A DNA stretch of 64,000 nucleotides. It comes from Methanoculleus sediminis (GTDB taxonomy: Archaea; Halobacteriota; Methanomicrobia; Methanomicrobiales; Methanoculleaceae). The first letter of the stretch is position 1. Every line of letters starts with the position of its first letter. The position numbers were made by a program, and so were the translations under genes. Below the pieces are notes generated by a model. The model made no database searches. It was not told where the DNA came from and saw only the letters and a program-made list of their open reading frames with translations. Below are positions 9,295 through 20,008 of the stretch, piece by piece. Where the stretch lies: assembly GCF_001017125.1 (NCBI RefSeq), contig NZ_JXOJ01000002.1, positions 853,640-917,639 of the forward strand, read 5' to 3'.

Positions 9295-9813
9295 TTAGAC
9301 ATAATCGAGGTCGCCAATGTAGGGGCCACCTATCGCCGTCGTCGTATCGAACCAGTTGTGCGTCTCGCACCAGAGTTCGTACTGGGCATCGCCGCTGCCC
9401 TGTGAATTGAAGCTCACGCTGATGGTGCCGCTGGTCGCCCAGTCGACCCGCTTTTGGGTAGTGTGCGCCGCGCCCAGAGCATCATAGACCGTCAGGCGGT
9501 AGATCGCTCCCTGACCGTCGTTGTCCACATCGTTAACATTACTGTATGTTGCTGTGAAGGTGTTCTGCCCGGCTGGAGCAGTGACTGATCCCACACCGGC
9601 CACGCTTGCTGTGTCGCCGTCGCCATCTGTCGACATGCTTCCCAGGTGTATTGTGGCCCGAGCCCCGGCATCATCTGTGCCCACCATAGGGGGTATTTCT
9701 CCGACTTCGATGTTCTCCTGATCAGCCTGGGCTGCAGAAGCAACCCCGGCAGATACTGATACAAATAGCATCAGTACTGCCAAAACCGGCAGAAATCTGT
9801 TTCGGCTTTCCAT
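9295..9813 (-). CDS. Secreted small protein with signal peptide
   Basis: 172 residues. A Sec signal peptide (VLAVLMLFVSVSAGVASAA, cleavage after ASA) is followed by a polar beta-rich domain rich in Thr, Asp and Gly. Shares a C-terminal domain with the protein encoded at 8757-9245. A TATA-like CTTATAGG on the minus strand (about 9860) could be its own promoter. No enzymatic motif seen. Confidence 0.65.
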   Translation of the reverse strand: MESRNRFLPVLAVLMLFVSVSAGVASAAQADQENIEVGEIPPMVGTDDAGARATIHLGSMSTDGDGDTASVAGVGSVTAPAGQNTFTATYSNVNDVDNDGQGAIYRLTVYDALGAAHTTQKRVDWATSGTISVSFNSQGSGDAQYELWCETHNWFDTTTAIGGPYIGDLDYV

Positions 9814-10160
9814 TTTCTGTTTCCTCCATTATTACAGCACCGGAGGAGAGAGAACGTACCTATAAGTAAAGGTAATAACAACCCTCCTTTTGCCTCCGGG
9901 CGTGCGGGGTCCATCATCCTGTCGTGAACCGCGGATGTGTGGCCCCGCGACTCATGCGAATGCCCGATTCCGGCACCCGCACTGCAACCTCAACCTCGGG
10001 CTATTTACCTTTTCTCTCACTTCTCTCTACATGTTCGCTGTCTTCTTCGGAAAGCGGAAGGCTGGATACATCCTGCACGGCCCACGGAACCGGAGAGGGT
10101 TCCGGCCGGAACCGGGAGTGCCTGGGCTCCATACTCGGTCCTGCTCCCCTCTGGGCGTGC
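9814..10160. other. 347-bp intergenic region
   Basis: No convincing gene. It holds the probable promoter of the minus-strand gene at 9295-9813 and, at 10001-10037, a degenerate copy of the promoter cassette (AACATGTAGAGAG ... GAGAAAAGGTAAATAG on the minus strand). Short open frames here lack codon-use or start-site support. Confidence 0.5.
10001..10037 (-). promoter_or_regulatory. Degenerate promoter cassette copy
   Basis: Minus strand CATGTAGAGAGAAGTGAGAGAAAAGGTAAATAG resembles the cassette in its TGTAGA and GAGAAA boxes, but the TATA box is poor. It points toward the 9295-9813 gene about 190 bp away. Confidence 0.4.
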
Positions 10161-11123
10161 TTACCGGATATCCATCCGCATGAACCGCGTGTACGCGACG
10201 GCGAAGAAGGCGACGGGGTAGATGGTCAGGGCCGCAACGCTCGACCATATCTCGCCGAGCGTATCTTCAAGGGTTGCCCCCGGGGAGTTGCTGATCCCCT
10301 GGATGAGGGCGTTGACGGCCATCTGCGGCGAGAAGAGGTTTGCAGCGCTCTCGATCATCTTCATCTGGTCGAGGTACGCCGTAATCTCCACCTGGTAACC
10401 TTCCGATTGGGTATCCCCGCCGTATGCGGCGGGGTCGGGCTTTTCCATCATGAGGGCCGTGCCGATATTCGCGGTGGCGAAGGGGGCCAGGAAGACGAGG
10501 AGGACGAAGACAACCACCGAGAGGAGCAGGGCGCTGCCGCTCTCCCGGCAGAGGGTGGAGAGGGCGAGCGCGATGGAGAAGAACGTCACGAGGAAGAGGA
10601 GGGTGACGCCGGCATAGGTCAGGATCATCCACAGATCGCCGGAGGCGGGCACGATCGAGAAGACGAGGAGCAGCGCGGTGGATATAGCGAGCACGCTCCC
10701 GACGACGAGGGCCAGCAGCGCAACGCCCCCGAGCGCCTTGCCGTTGATGATCTCGTCCCGGTAGACCGGGTGGGAGAGCAGGCTTTTGAGCGACCGGGAC
10801 TCCTTCTCCTTCGAGACCAGGTCGAACCCGAGCGCAAGCGCAAGGAGGCCCCCGTAGGAGACCAGCGTCCGGAACACCGAGGAGTAGATGCCCTCGACCG
10901 GCGGTTTTGCGGGCATCATCCCGGCCGGTCCGTCATTCTGGTTATCCATCGTCGCCAGTTGCTGGGCATACCGGTCCAGGTCTCTCTCGTAGCTCCCGAC
11001 CCCGCTGTAGGTTCCCACCAGGGCGATGGCGAGGAACAGGGCGAGGATCACCAGGAACCGCCAACCCGTGATCTGGTCGGCAAACTCTTTTTGGGCCACG
11101 GTGAAGACCCGTTCCGCCGTCAT
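10161..11123 (-). CDS. ABC-2 type transporter permease
   Basis: 320 residues. An N-terminal cytoplasmic stretch (FTVAQKEFADQITGWRFL) typical of NosY/ABC-2 permeases precedes a first helix, a large extracytoplasmic loop (about residues 40-100), then five helices. KEKESRSLKSLLSHPVYRDEIINGK is the family's cytoplasmic coupling segment. No ABC ATPase is adjacent, so the partner must be encoded elsewhere or this subunit is orphan. The cassette promoter at 11316-11358 lies about 200 bp upstream, a longer leader than for the other copies. Confidence 0.82.
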   Translation of the reverse strand: MTAERVFTVAQKEFADQITGWRFLVILALFLAIALVGTYSGVGSYERDLDRYAQQLATMDNQNDGPAGMMPAKPPVEGIYSSVFRTLVSYGGLLALALGFDLVSKEKESRSLKSLLSHPVYRDEIINGKALGGVALLALVVGSVLAISTALLLVFSIVPASGDLWMILTYAGVTLLFLVTFFSIALALSTLCRESGSALLLSVVVFVLLVFLAPFATANIGTALMMEKPDPAAYGGDTQSEGYQVEITAYLDQMKMIESAANLFSPQMAVNALIQGISNSPGATLEDTLGEIWSSVAALTIYPVAFFAVAYTRFMRMDIR

Positions 11124-11494
11124 GTGTTATCACCGGTCAGTGTACATACATCTATCTTCATGCTCGTTCTCCGTCCGTGGTCGCAAGAGTACCGCAGGTC
11201 CGTGACTATACGCGGTATCGCCCCTTAAGTGACAACCGAGGTTTTTCCGCCGCCCGGAACAGGCAAGGGTTAATCAGATGCACTTCCACGGGCGTTGCCG
11301 TCTTGAGACTGGATCGTTACTCCATATACCTTTTCTCTCACATTCCTCTACACGTCGGGGCGTGAGAGGAGTGGATCCGACCAGTGGCCGTGGTAAACCG
11401 ACGATACTCTGCACCGGTCACTTTTCGGAAACTTCAAGCCCGGCCGGTCCCATACTGACTTTAACCACGCCGGTTCCATCGGCCCGGAACTACC
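11124..11494. other. 371-bp divergent intergenic region
   Basis: Separates the ABC-2 permease (minus) from the gene at 11495 (plus). Contains the minus-strand promoter cassette at 11316-11358. No gene is supported, and no second promoter for the plus-strand gene was identified with confidence. Confidence 0.5.
11316..11358 (-). promoter_or_regulatory. Multi-copy promoter cassette, copy 4
   Basis: Minus strand: GACGTGTAGAGGAATGTGA, GAGAAAAGGTATATGG and GTAACGA. TATA is GTATATGG. Oriented toward the ABC-2 permease gene. Confidence 0.65.
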
Positions 11495-12178
11495 ATGAGA
11501 CGACCGATCCTTGCCGTTATCGTCGGAGTAATAACTGTCTACGCCTGCATGCACTTCTTCGTCCTGCCGGAGGCCCCGGACGTCACCCGTATCGAGAATA
11601 TCACCCATCTTGAGTCCCCGGCATACCATCCGGCCATCCTGGACCTCTGGGAGATCGCCGTCGATAGCACCGGCGTCGAGAACGAGTCGGCGAGACTGCT
11701 GCGACTGGAGACCAACATCGCCGGGGACGGCGCGATTCGGGTGATATGGTTCTACTTCTACGGTGATAAGGACGGTGAACAGCACGGCTACGAGGCGTAT
11801 GTGGGGCCGGGCGGAATGGTATCGGCTAAATCGCAGAAGTTCAATTTTTCCGTGCAGGGGGTGCACCCCCTCGAACTCTTGCGGGAGGTCGACGCTATCG
11901 CCCTGGAGGATATTCCCTCCCGGGACCGGGGTATGAGGCTTCTTGTGAGCGTGAACGCGTACGGGGACCACTACAACGAGACCCGGGGAAGGCTCTACGA
12001 GGTCTCGGATGGAATATTCCGCCCGGTGAAAGAAGTGACGTTCGGCCCGGACGCGCGCTGGTACACCATCACGATCACTCCCCACCGGAGCCCGGGATCC
12101 CCGCCATCTCCAGAAGAGGTTCTTATTGCGTTCACCCGGCAGGATCTCGCAGCGGCCGAGTCCGTAGCCTACGGATAG
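11495..12178 (+). CDS. Membrane-anchored extracytoplasmic protein, paralogue of 18287-19045
   Basis: 227 residues. An N-terminal helix (ILAVIVGVITVYACMHFFVL) anchors or exports the protein. The soluble part shares an ordered set of motifs with the 18287-19045 product: a D-x-TGVEN-x-(S/T)A segment, an IDGDGA/AGDGA-x-x-x-x-x-FYFYGD segment, HPLELL/HPLTLF, and a late WY-I-I/WYSIDV segment. No known family. Glycosylation-type N-x-T/S sites fit a surface location. ATG chosen for the immediate signal helix. Confidence 0.62.
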   Translation: MRRPILAVIVGVITVYACMHFFVLPEAPDVTRIENITHLESPAYHPAILDLWEIAVDSTGVENESARLLRLETNIAGDGAIRVIWFYFYGDKDGEQHGYEAYVGPGGMVSAKSQKFNFSVQGVHPLELLREVDAIALEDIPSRDRGMRLLVSVNAYGDHYNETRGRLYEVSDGIFRPVKEVTFGPDARWYTITITPHRSPGSPPSPEEVLIAFTRQDLAAAESVAYG

Positions 12179-12236
12179 GTGAGCGTCGAGAACCGGGACT
12201 CGTTCATCGTCTCCGGCCCAACCGCCCCCGGGTGAC

Positions 12237-12971
12237 CTAACCGGTTGCGTCTGCGCCCCTGTCCGCCCGGGATACGATATCCCGCCGGGGGAAATAGCGC
12301 ACCATCCTCCCGTCCCTCTCGCTCCGTACGGCACCGTCCCGGATGAGCAGCGCCATATGCCAGGTCACTGATGCGCCGGAGATCCCGAGCGCGGATACGA
12401 CCTCTTTTCGCGCCATTCCCGGGTCCTGTGCAAGGAGATCGAGGATCTGCTTTCGTGTCCCGTTGATGGGATAGCCTTCTCCCTCACGGGCCGTCCTGCC
12501 GTTCGTGTAATACCGTAACTGCCCGTGATCGCGCTCAGCTACTATCTGTCCGGTCTCGCAGAGGGTTGCAAGGTGGTACCGGAGCGTTCCAATGTTAACC
12601 CCCAGCCTGCGTGAGAGGGAAGCGTGGTTGATCCCGGGGTTCTCCCGGATGCAGAGGTATGCTGCACGGCGGGTGTCGTGTTCAAGAACGTTCTTTCTGG
12701 AGATCCTCCTCTGGCCAAGAATAAGCCATACGGTTACTGATATGAGGAACTGGACCGGGAGGAAGAGCAGGGGTGCGGTCATGAAGACGAAGTCGAGCAG
12801 GAGCAGTTTGGGCGGCACGTTCCAGATATATAGTGGGGCCGGATCGTCCGGTATCGTCTCCGGAAACTCCCCCTCACTTGATATGGTGCCAGTAGCGCTC
12901 CCCGGGGCGATTATAAGCAGGAGGGCGATAAGGAGCAGTGCGCCCCTTGCGAGAGGGAGTTGATGCCGCAT
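12237..12971 (-). CDS. Membrane-anchored regulator with two winged-helix domains
   Basis: 244 residues. A signal-like segment (residues 8-25) and a second hydrophobic segment (about 55-85) precede two winged-helix DNA-binding domains: RENPGINHASLSRRLGVNIGTLRYHL (about 107-132), then LLAQDPGMARKEVVSALGISGASVTWHM (about 177-204). A transmembrane one-component regulator is therefore likely. Such double-HTH membrane proteins are common in Methanomicrobiales. Target unknown; faces the convergent gene at 11495-12178. Confidence 0.82.
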   Translation of the reverse strand: MRHQLPLARGALLLIALLLIIAPGSATGTISSEGEFPETIPDDPAPLYIWNVPPKLLLLDFVFMTAPLLFLPVQFLISVTVWLILGQRRISRKNVLEHDTRRAAYLCIRENPGINHASLSRRLGVNIGTLRYHLATLCETGQIVAERDHGQLRYYTNGRTAREGEGYPINGTRKQILDLLAQDPGMARKEVVSALGISGASVTWHMALLIRDGAVRSERDGRMVRYFPRRDIVSRADRGADATG

Positions 12972-13153
12972 TAAAAAGATCAGGTGACCGGGAGTATAAA
13001 AACGGTGCTATTCTGTTATCCCCCCATCGCACACCTCTGCGTGCCTTCGGGTAGCCGGTCCCCTCCACAGTCTGGGCCCGGTATCGACCGATGCAGCAAA
13101 CGTCCCTGATTGACTGCGGCGAATTTTCCGGAGCAAAACGAACGGATCCGGCT

Positions 13154-13200
13154 CGACGTGTAGAGGGGCTGGACAGAAATCGTTTATAGGGGAACGTTGA
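13154..13200 (+). promoter_or_regulatory. Multi-copy promoter cassette, copy 5
   Basis: CGACGTGTAGAGG, GGACAGAAATCGTTTATAGG and AACGTTGA. TATA at about 13183-13188, some 70 bp before the ATG at 13257. Confidence 0.74.
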
Positions 13201-13256
13201 GTTCTCATGCATAGATCCCGGAAGACGGGCCCACCCGGCCGGGCGGTGGTGAGGAG

Positions 13257-13928
13257 ATGGGCGGGCGACGTAACAATGCCAAAAAAACCGTACTGAACCT
13301 ATTGATAGCGGTCACCATCCTTGCCGTGGTGGTCTTCCTGCTCTTCCTTGGTCCTGCATTCGTCTCGACGACCATGCCGAACGACTCCTATATGATCGAG
13401 ATCACCGGTCTCTCCGGTCTTGCCGTGAACGGCACCGCCACGGTCATGATCCCGGTCCCGGCGAACGCGAAGGGCGAGCTGGTGATCTTCGAGGCGTCCA
13501 GCGCTCGCCAGCCCGCCGGGTGGCGGACGGCGATCCGGGAGACGCAGTACGGGAAGATGCTCGCGTTCACGACGACGGAGGACTACGCGCAGGATATCTT
13601 CGTACCATCCGGCGAGTTCGAGACGAAGGAAGAGCCGCGGCTGCTCGTGCCGGTCCTCGCAACCCCGGACAACGCGAGCGTCGCCGAGTTCACCCGGAGC
13701 TCGGGCGGTACCTACACCACGGTCGGCTTTCTCGACGGCTTCGTCCCGCCGGAGAACGCCACATCGATCTCGTTCGACCTTGAGTACCAGGGCGGCGGCG
13801 GTGTGAAACATCTGATCAAAGAGAATATCTGGACGGCGACGGTGAATACGGCTGTTCCGAGCACAACGTCGGGATTTGTTCCGGTTCCGGCAGGATACCA
13901 TGTTATTGCCGGGGGTATCAATCTATAA
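13257..13928 (+). CDS. Membrane-anchored extracytoplasmic protein
   Basis: 223 residues. A basic N-terminus and one helix (LLIAVTILAVVVFLLFLGPAF) precede a beta-rich extracytoplasmic domain ending in FVPVPAGYHVIAGGINL. The stop (TAA) overlaps the next frame's ATG at 13928, so the pair is likely an operon. A decayed copy of its last ~40 codons lies at 29513-29622. No family recognised. Confidence 0.65.
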   Translation: MGGRRNNAKKTVLNLLIAVTILAVVVFLLFLGPAFVSTTMPNDSYMIEITGLSGLAVNGTATVMIPVPANAKGELVIFEASSARQPAGWRTAIRETQYGKMLAFTTTEDYAQDIFVPSGEFETKEEPRLLVPVLATPDNASVAEFTRSSGGTYTTVGFLDGFVPPENATSISFDLEYQGGGGVKHLIKENIWTATVNTAVPSTTSGFVPVPAGYHVIAGGINL

Positions 13929-15133
13929 TGACCGACTCCGGGAGAGAAGATCTCCATCGATTGAAACGTATGCTCGTTGACGGCAAAACTCATGCAGCCC
14001 GTAAAATGGCGATATCTCTTGCTCTTTTATCCCTCATCGTCCTCACTGCCGTATCGGGGTGCCTCTCGATCGACGCTGTCGCCGACCGTCATGCTCTCTC
14101 CGTCACCCGAACCGACGCCGCCGGTACCGAGATCTGGCACACCGCTTTTGATGGAGGGGGCGACGAATACGGCACCGTCCTGTTGCCGGTTTCGGACGGC
14201 GGCCTGCTTGTCGGGGGGTCGGTCAAACAATCTCCGGGAAGCGAAGAGCACGCCCTGCTGCTCAAGATCGCGGAGGACGGCCGGATCGAGTGAAACCGGT
14301 CGTTCCCGACACGGTATGGCGTTGAGGCAGTCGTCTCCCACCCTGACGGCAGTTTCACCGCAGGGACGGGTGACGGGTCTCTCTTCCGGGTGGCCGGCGA
14401 CGGGACACCCGTCTGGAGCAGCCCGGTTTCGGAGTCCGTGCCTGGAGTCTCCGGTCTGCCGGATGGAGGTATCATGGCTGCAGGGAGCCAGCACGAGAGG
14501 GATGTCTGGGTGGCGGTCGTGAACGATACCGGGTCGCTGCTCCGGGAAGAGACCTACCCGGATCTCGGACGGGGGCGGGCTCTCGAGGTCGCTTCGGCGT
14601 CGGACGGGGGGTGCATCGTTGCAGGGACGACGGATAGCCACCCGCTCTGGGTGATGCGGCTCGATGGAGAGGGCAACGTCATCTGGACCCGCACCTTCGA
14701 GGAAGGCCCTGAGTTTATCGGAGTCATGCTTCACCATGTATATTCGGTGCGAGAGAAGCCGGACGGTAGCGTGGAACTGCTCTATAAGGTCGGCCGGGCC
14801 CTGAAAGGAGAGGAAGCCGGAGGATCGGTCACGGTCGACCGAACCCTCGCCCGGGACGGCTCTGATGTGAGCGTAACGGAGTTCTATATGCCCTGCCCGG
14901 TTGTCCGGGCCTCCGGCGGCGGTTACGCCTGTGCCTCCCTCGAGAGTTCCGAGGGCGACGGTTACACCATGGGGAACCATCTCGGGTCGCCGATTCACGT
15001 GATGAAATGTGACGATCGCGGTGAGATTGTCCGGGTCAGTACCGGCACGGAGGCGGAGGTGGATATCGTCACGGATATCGTGCAGACCCCGGATGGGGGG
15101 TTTGCGATTCTTGGTGGGTCTACGAAGACCTGA
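13928..15133 (+). pseudogene. Repeat-containing lipoprotein gene with in-frame TGA at 14291
   Basis: One frame of about 402 codons interrupted by a single TGA at 14291-14293; both halves are in the same frame and read well. The product has a lipobox-like LTAVSGC signal (best start near 14006; the 13928 ATG overlaps the previous stop) and repeated units with a D-G-x-x-x-W pattern (AAGTEIWHTAF, AGDGTPVWSS, GEGNVIWTRTF). The stop falls exactly where the repeat expects Trp (EDGRIE-stop-NRSF), so a TGG-to-TGA change is the simplest reading. It may be a recent pseudogene, a sequencing error or an unusual readthrough. Confidence 0.7.
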
Positions 15134-15188
15134 ACCCTCAAGATCTCGTATGCTCTCCCGATGCCGGCCGCCATCACAACCTTTATAG

Positions 15189-15207
15189 TTAGGTCAACCC
15201 AAACTAA
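15189..15207. promoter_or_regulatory. Operator of the marR promoter
   Basis: TTAGGT-N7-AACTAA (imperfect palindrome, TTAG/CTAA outer arms) immediately after the TATA box TTTATA (15182-15187), 12 bp before the marR ATG. The same 19-bp site lies in front of lon at 15661-15679. A position over the transcription start suggests autorepression by the MarR protein. Confidence 0.68.
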
Positions 15208-15219
15208 TGGGTATCAACC

Positions 15220-15639
15220 ATGGCGGCGAGACATGAGCACCTGTTCGAAGTGTTTGATCGCCTGATCGCCATCAAGAACGAATGCTCCTCCGAGATCTTC
15301 TCTGAATGCGGGCTTGCCGACGTGACGGTGAAGCAGGTCGCCTACCTGAAGACGATCGACGAGCACGGCGACGTGACGTTCAGCGGTCTTGCCGAGATCA
15401 CCAGGAACTCGAAACCCACCGTGACGGAGATGGTTAATCGGTTCGTCCGGATGGAGTGCGCCTACCGCCAGAAGTCCCCCGACGACGGGCGGGTCACCTA
15501 CATCCGGCTGACCGAGAAGGGCCGGATGCTGGCAAACGCCGAGCGGAACGCGCTCCACCGGATGGTCGAGAGGATGGTGCGGACGCTCGATGAGAACGAA
15601 GTGGATCTTCTGGTGGAGATCTTGAAGAAGGTCGGATGA
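15220..15639 (+). CDS. MarR-family transcriptional regulator
   Basis: 139 residues, normal for MarR dimers. The winged helix is at about residues 45-105: TFSGLAEITRNSKPTVTEMVNRFV is the recognition part, and SPDDGRVTYIRLTEKG is the wing with the usual D-x-R-x-x-x-x-x-L-T-x-x-G signature. Helices at both ends would dimerise. Separated from lon by only 56 bp that hold a T-run and a second copy of the operator, so it probably controls itself and lon. The inducing signal cannot be told from sequence. Confidence 0.9.
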   Translation: MAARHEHLFEVFDRLIAIKNECSSEIFSECGLADVTVKQVAYLKTIDEHGDVTFSGLAEITRNSKPTVTEMVNRFVRMECAYRQKSPDDGRVTYIRLTEKGRMLANAERNALHRMVERMVRTLDENEVDLLVEILKKVG

Positions 15640-15646
15640 TTTTTTT
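15640..15646 (+). terminator. Oligo-T terminator after marR
   Basis: Seven consecutive T residues directly after the marR stop, the usual archaeal intrinsic terminator. It implies that lon is mostly transcribed from its own promoter. Confidence 0.5.
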
Positions 15647-15660
15647 GGCCGGCCATATTG

Positions 15661-15679
15661 TTAGGTAAATGCGAACTAA
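15661..15679. promoter_or_regulatory. Operator of the lon promoter
   Basis: TTAGGT-N7-AACTAA, identical in its conserved positions and spacing to the site before marR. It lies 17 bp upstream of the chosen lon start and just after an A/T-rich CATATTG. Confidence 0.66.
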
Positions 15680-15695
15680 ACAATCCGGAGTCACC

Positions 15696-18080
<2,385 letters not shown>

Positions 18081-18126
18081 AGATCATTCGGGTTCGGGCA
18101 CCTCCTCTTTTACCCCGCCCCGTGCC

Positions 18127-18133
18127 TTTTTTT
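18127..18133 (+). terminator. Oligo-T terminator after lon
   Basis: Seven T residues about 45 bp after the lon stop, before the next promoter cassette. Confidence 0.45.
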
Positions 18134-18178
18134 GCTCACCAGGCCCCGTCCGGGGAGCCTATTGGCCCAAAGCGGCCC

Positions 18179-18235
18179 GACGTGTAGAGGATTGTGACAG
18201 AAATCGTTTATAGAGGTACGTCGACCTCTCCCGCA
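18179..18235 (+). promoter_or_regulatory. Multi-copy promoter cassette, copy 6
   Basis: GACGTGTAGAGG, TGACAGAAATCGTTTATAGA, then ACGTCGACCTCTCCCGC. Nearly identical to copies 1 and 7. It precedes the gene at 18287; TATA to ATG is about 80 bp. Confidence 0.76.
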
Positions 18236-18286
18236 TGGACGCCGCGACCTGTCCCCGGAGGTCGCCCGTCACCTAGAGGAAACCTC

Positions 18287-19045
18287 ATGAATCAAACTCA
18301 TATAGGAACTATCGCCCTCACGTTCTGCATCGCGTTCTTCGCCGGCGCTTTCTTCACGGCTGTGCTCGTCCATAACCCCGAGCCTCCCGCCCCCACACTC
18401 CGGCAGAACATCTACGGCCTCCCGCTCTCGGAGATGTGGGCGATCGTCCAGGACCGGACCGGTGTCGAGAACTCGACGGCGATCCTCGGGGATTTCCGGC
18501 TCGTGATCGACGGGGACGGGGCGGTCGAGCAATTAAGTTTCGAGTTCTACGGAGACGATACCGGTCTCCCCCACTGGTATCGGGTTGCAGCGAGTTCGAC
18601 GGGGAGAGTGACCTGGAATTCCCTGGAGGTCGACAGAGCACCTCCCGGAGAGCATCCGCTCACCCTTTTCACGGAGATTGAGCGGATTCCCTACCGGGAG
18701 CTGGCCGGTGAGAACGGGATCCTGATCGTCGGCGTCAGTTCGCAGTCGGGAAACCTGTCATACGATGCCAGTTATGGAGACCTCTACGCCCTGCGCCAGA
18801 GCGAGATCATCCCCTTGAAGCATGTGGGGTTCAACACGATGGAACCCTGGTACAGTATCGACGTCTCGCACGGGGTAAAGGACGGTTCCGGACTGGTAGG
18901 TACCTACTACTGCACGATCTTTACGCTCCGCGATCTCGTCAAGGCCGAGAGGGTGTACTATCCGGACGGGAGATTTTTCTGGCCCCCACCCGGTTCGCTC
19001 CCGGCAGGTATCGATGGATCACCCGGATTGGGGGCCGCCTCTTGA
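18287..19045 (+). CDS. Membrane-anchored extracytoplasmic protein, paralogue of 11495-12178
   Basis: 252 residues from ATG 18287, preceded by AGAGGAAA. One N-terminal helix (IGTIALTFCIAFFAGAFFTAVLV) and an extracytoplasmic domain sharing the motif order D-x-TGVEN, DGDGA, FEFYGDD, HPLTLF with the 11495-12178 protein. The upstream extension of the open frame translates the promoter cassette and is rejected. Its stop overlaps the next frame, so it probably heads an operon of four genes to 20551. Function unknown. Confidence 0.63.
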   Translation: MNQTHIGTIALTFCIAFFAGAFFTAVLVHNPEPPAPTLRQNIYGLPLSEMWAIVQDRTGVENSTAILGDFRLVIDGDGAVEQLSFEFYGDDTGLPHWYRVAASSTGRVTWNSLEVDRAPPGEHPLTLFTEIERIPYRELAGENGILIVGVSSQSGNLSYDASYGDLYALRQSEIIPLKHVGFNTMEPWYSIDVSHGVKDGSGLVGTYYCTIFTLRDLVKAERVYYPDGRFFWPPPGSLPAGIDGSPGLGAAS

Positions 19046-19080
19046 TGCCGGACGATCCGCTCCGGAGACAGGATGGTCGT

Positions 19081-19482
19081 ATGAAGCCTGACCGGAAGCG
19101 CCTGATTGTTGTCGGGACCCTCGCGTTCATCGGCGTCGTCGTCCTCGTCGCGGCGACCGTGTTCGGAGTTACAACCCTCATTGCCCTGGTCACGGGAATC
19201 GACGGGCCTCCGAAGTCGTTGACCGTGGAGGTGGTCGTAGAAGAGGATCTGCAGAACGCATCCGTCATCCATCTGACCGACCGGGACCTGAAGCAGCACC
19301 CGGTGCTTGCCTCTGCGATCCGCGAGGCCGGCAGCGAATCCAACGTGGTGAGATCCGCGTCGGTCCCGATGACGGGGGCCGAGTGCCTCGCACTCACCGA
19401 GTCGTTTGGTGTGTATACGGCGAATGCGCCGATCCTCGAGTACGACGGAGTATACTACGCCACCCGCGTTCTGATCCATTAG
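19081..19482 (+). CDS. Single-helix membrane protein with shared C-terminal module
   Basis: 133 residues from ATG 19081 (an ATG at 19045 is also possible). A basic N-terminus and a long helix (LIVVGTLAFIGVVVLVAATVFG) lead to an extracytoplasmic domain. Its last ~70 residues (HLTDRDLKQHPVL ... LEYDGVYYATRVLI) match the C-terminal modules of the proteins at 19506-19952, 21920-22732 and 36791-37645. No known family. Confidence 0.6.
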   Translation: MKPDRKRLIVVGTLAFIGVVVLVAATVFGVTTLIALVTGIDGPPKSLTVEVVVEEDLQNASVIHLTDRDLKQHPVLASAIREAGSESNVVRSASVPMTGAECLALTESFGVYTANAPILEYDGVYYATRVLIH

Positions 19483-19505
19483 AATCGTGTCAAAACAGGT
19501 GCAGA

Positions 19506-19952
19506 ATGGAAGAAGGTAAAAAACCCGGCAACCGGCTCAGAACGGCGGGGCTCGTCGTCGCGTGCGGCCTTATCGGGATCGTCGCGGTCGCGCTCGGCTT
19601 CATGCTCGCCGACGCTCTCATCATCTACGCGATGGAGGGTTCGGGCGGGCAGCCGATGCTCTACGTCATGGAGAGCGCGGATGTGCAGCCCGAGTGGGGC
19701 ATGGTCGTTCCCCTGACCGAGAAGGACTTTGCCGACCACCCGGCGCTCGACGCGGTCATCCGGGGCGAGGAGCGAAACCCGTCGGTGTGGGAGTGGGGAG
19801 CCGGTGACCGGCGCTTCATCGGGGGAACCAACGTCTCCTACGCGGAGAGCAAAGCGCTCCAGGACACGTACGGGCCCGACCGGGAGACGTGGGTCTACCC
19901 GCACCTGGAGTACGAGGGGGCGTACTATCTGGTGGTGACGACGTGGCCTTGA
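19506..19952 (+). CDS. Single-helix membrane protein with shared C-terminal module
   Basis: 148 residues. A helix at about residues 13-40 is followed by the module (VVPLTEKDFADHPALDAVI ... HLEYEGAYYLVVTTW). Clearly paralogous to the preceding gene and 23 bp downstream of it. ATG 19506 is chosen because the upstream extension only reads through the neighbour in another frame. Function unknown. Confidence 0.62.
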   Translation: MEEGKKPGNRLRTAGLVVACGLIGIVAVALGFMLADALIIYAMEGSGGQPMLYVMESADVQPEWGMVVPLTEKDFADHPALDAVIRGEERNPSVWEWGAGDRRFIGGTNVSYAESKALQDTYGPDRETWVYPHLEYEGAYYLVVTTWP

Positions 19953-20008
19953 CACGAGGGGATCCTTCGGTGATCGGGTTACGTGTCGGCGGTCGGGGAG
20001 ACCGAAAG

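Noticed and set aside
11281..11613. Open frame spanning the promoter region before 11495
   Set aside because: Arg/His/Pro-rich translation without start-site support; it covers the promoter cassette and overlaps the better frame.
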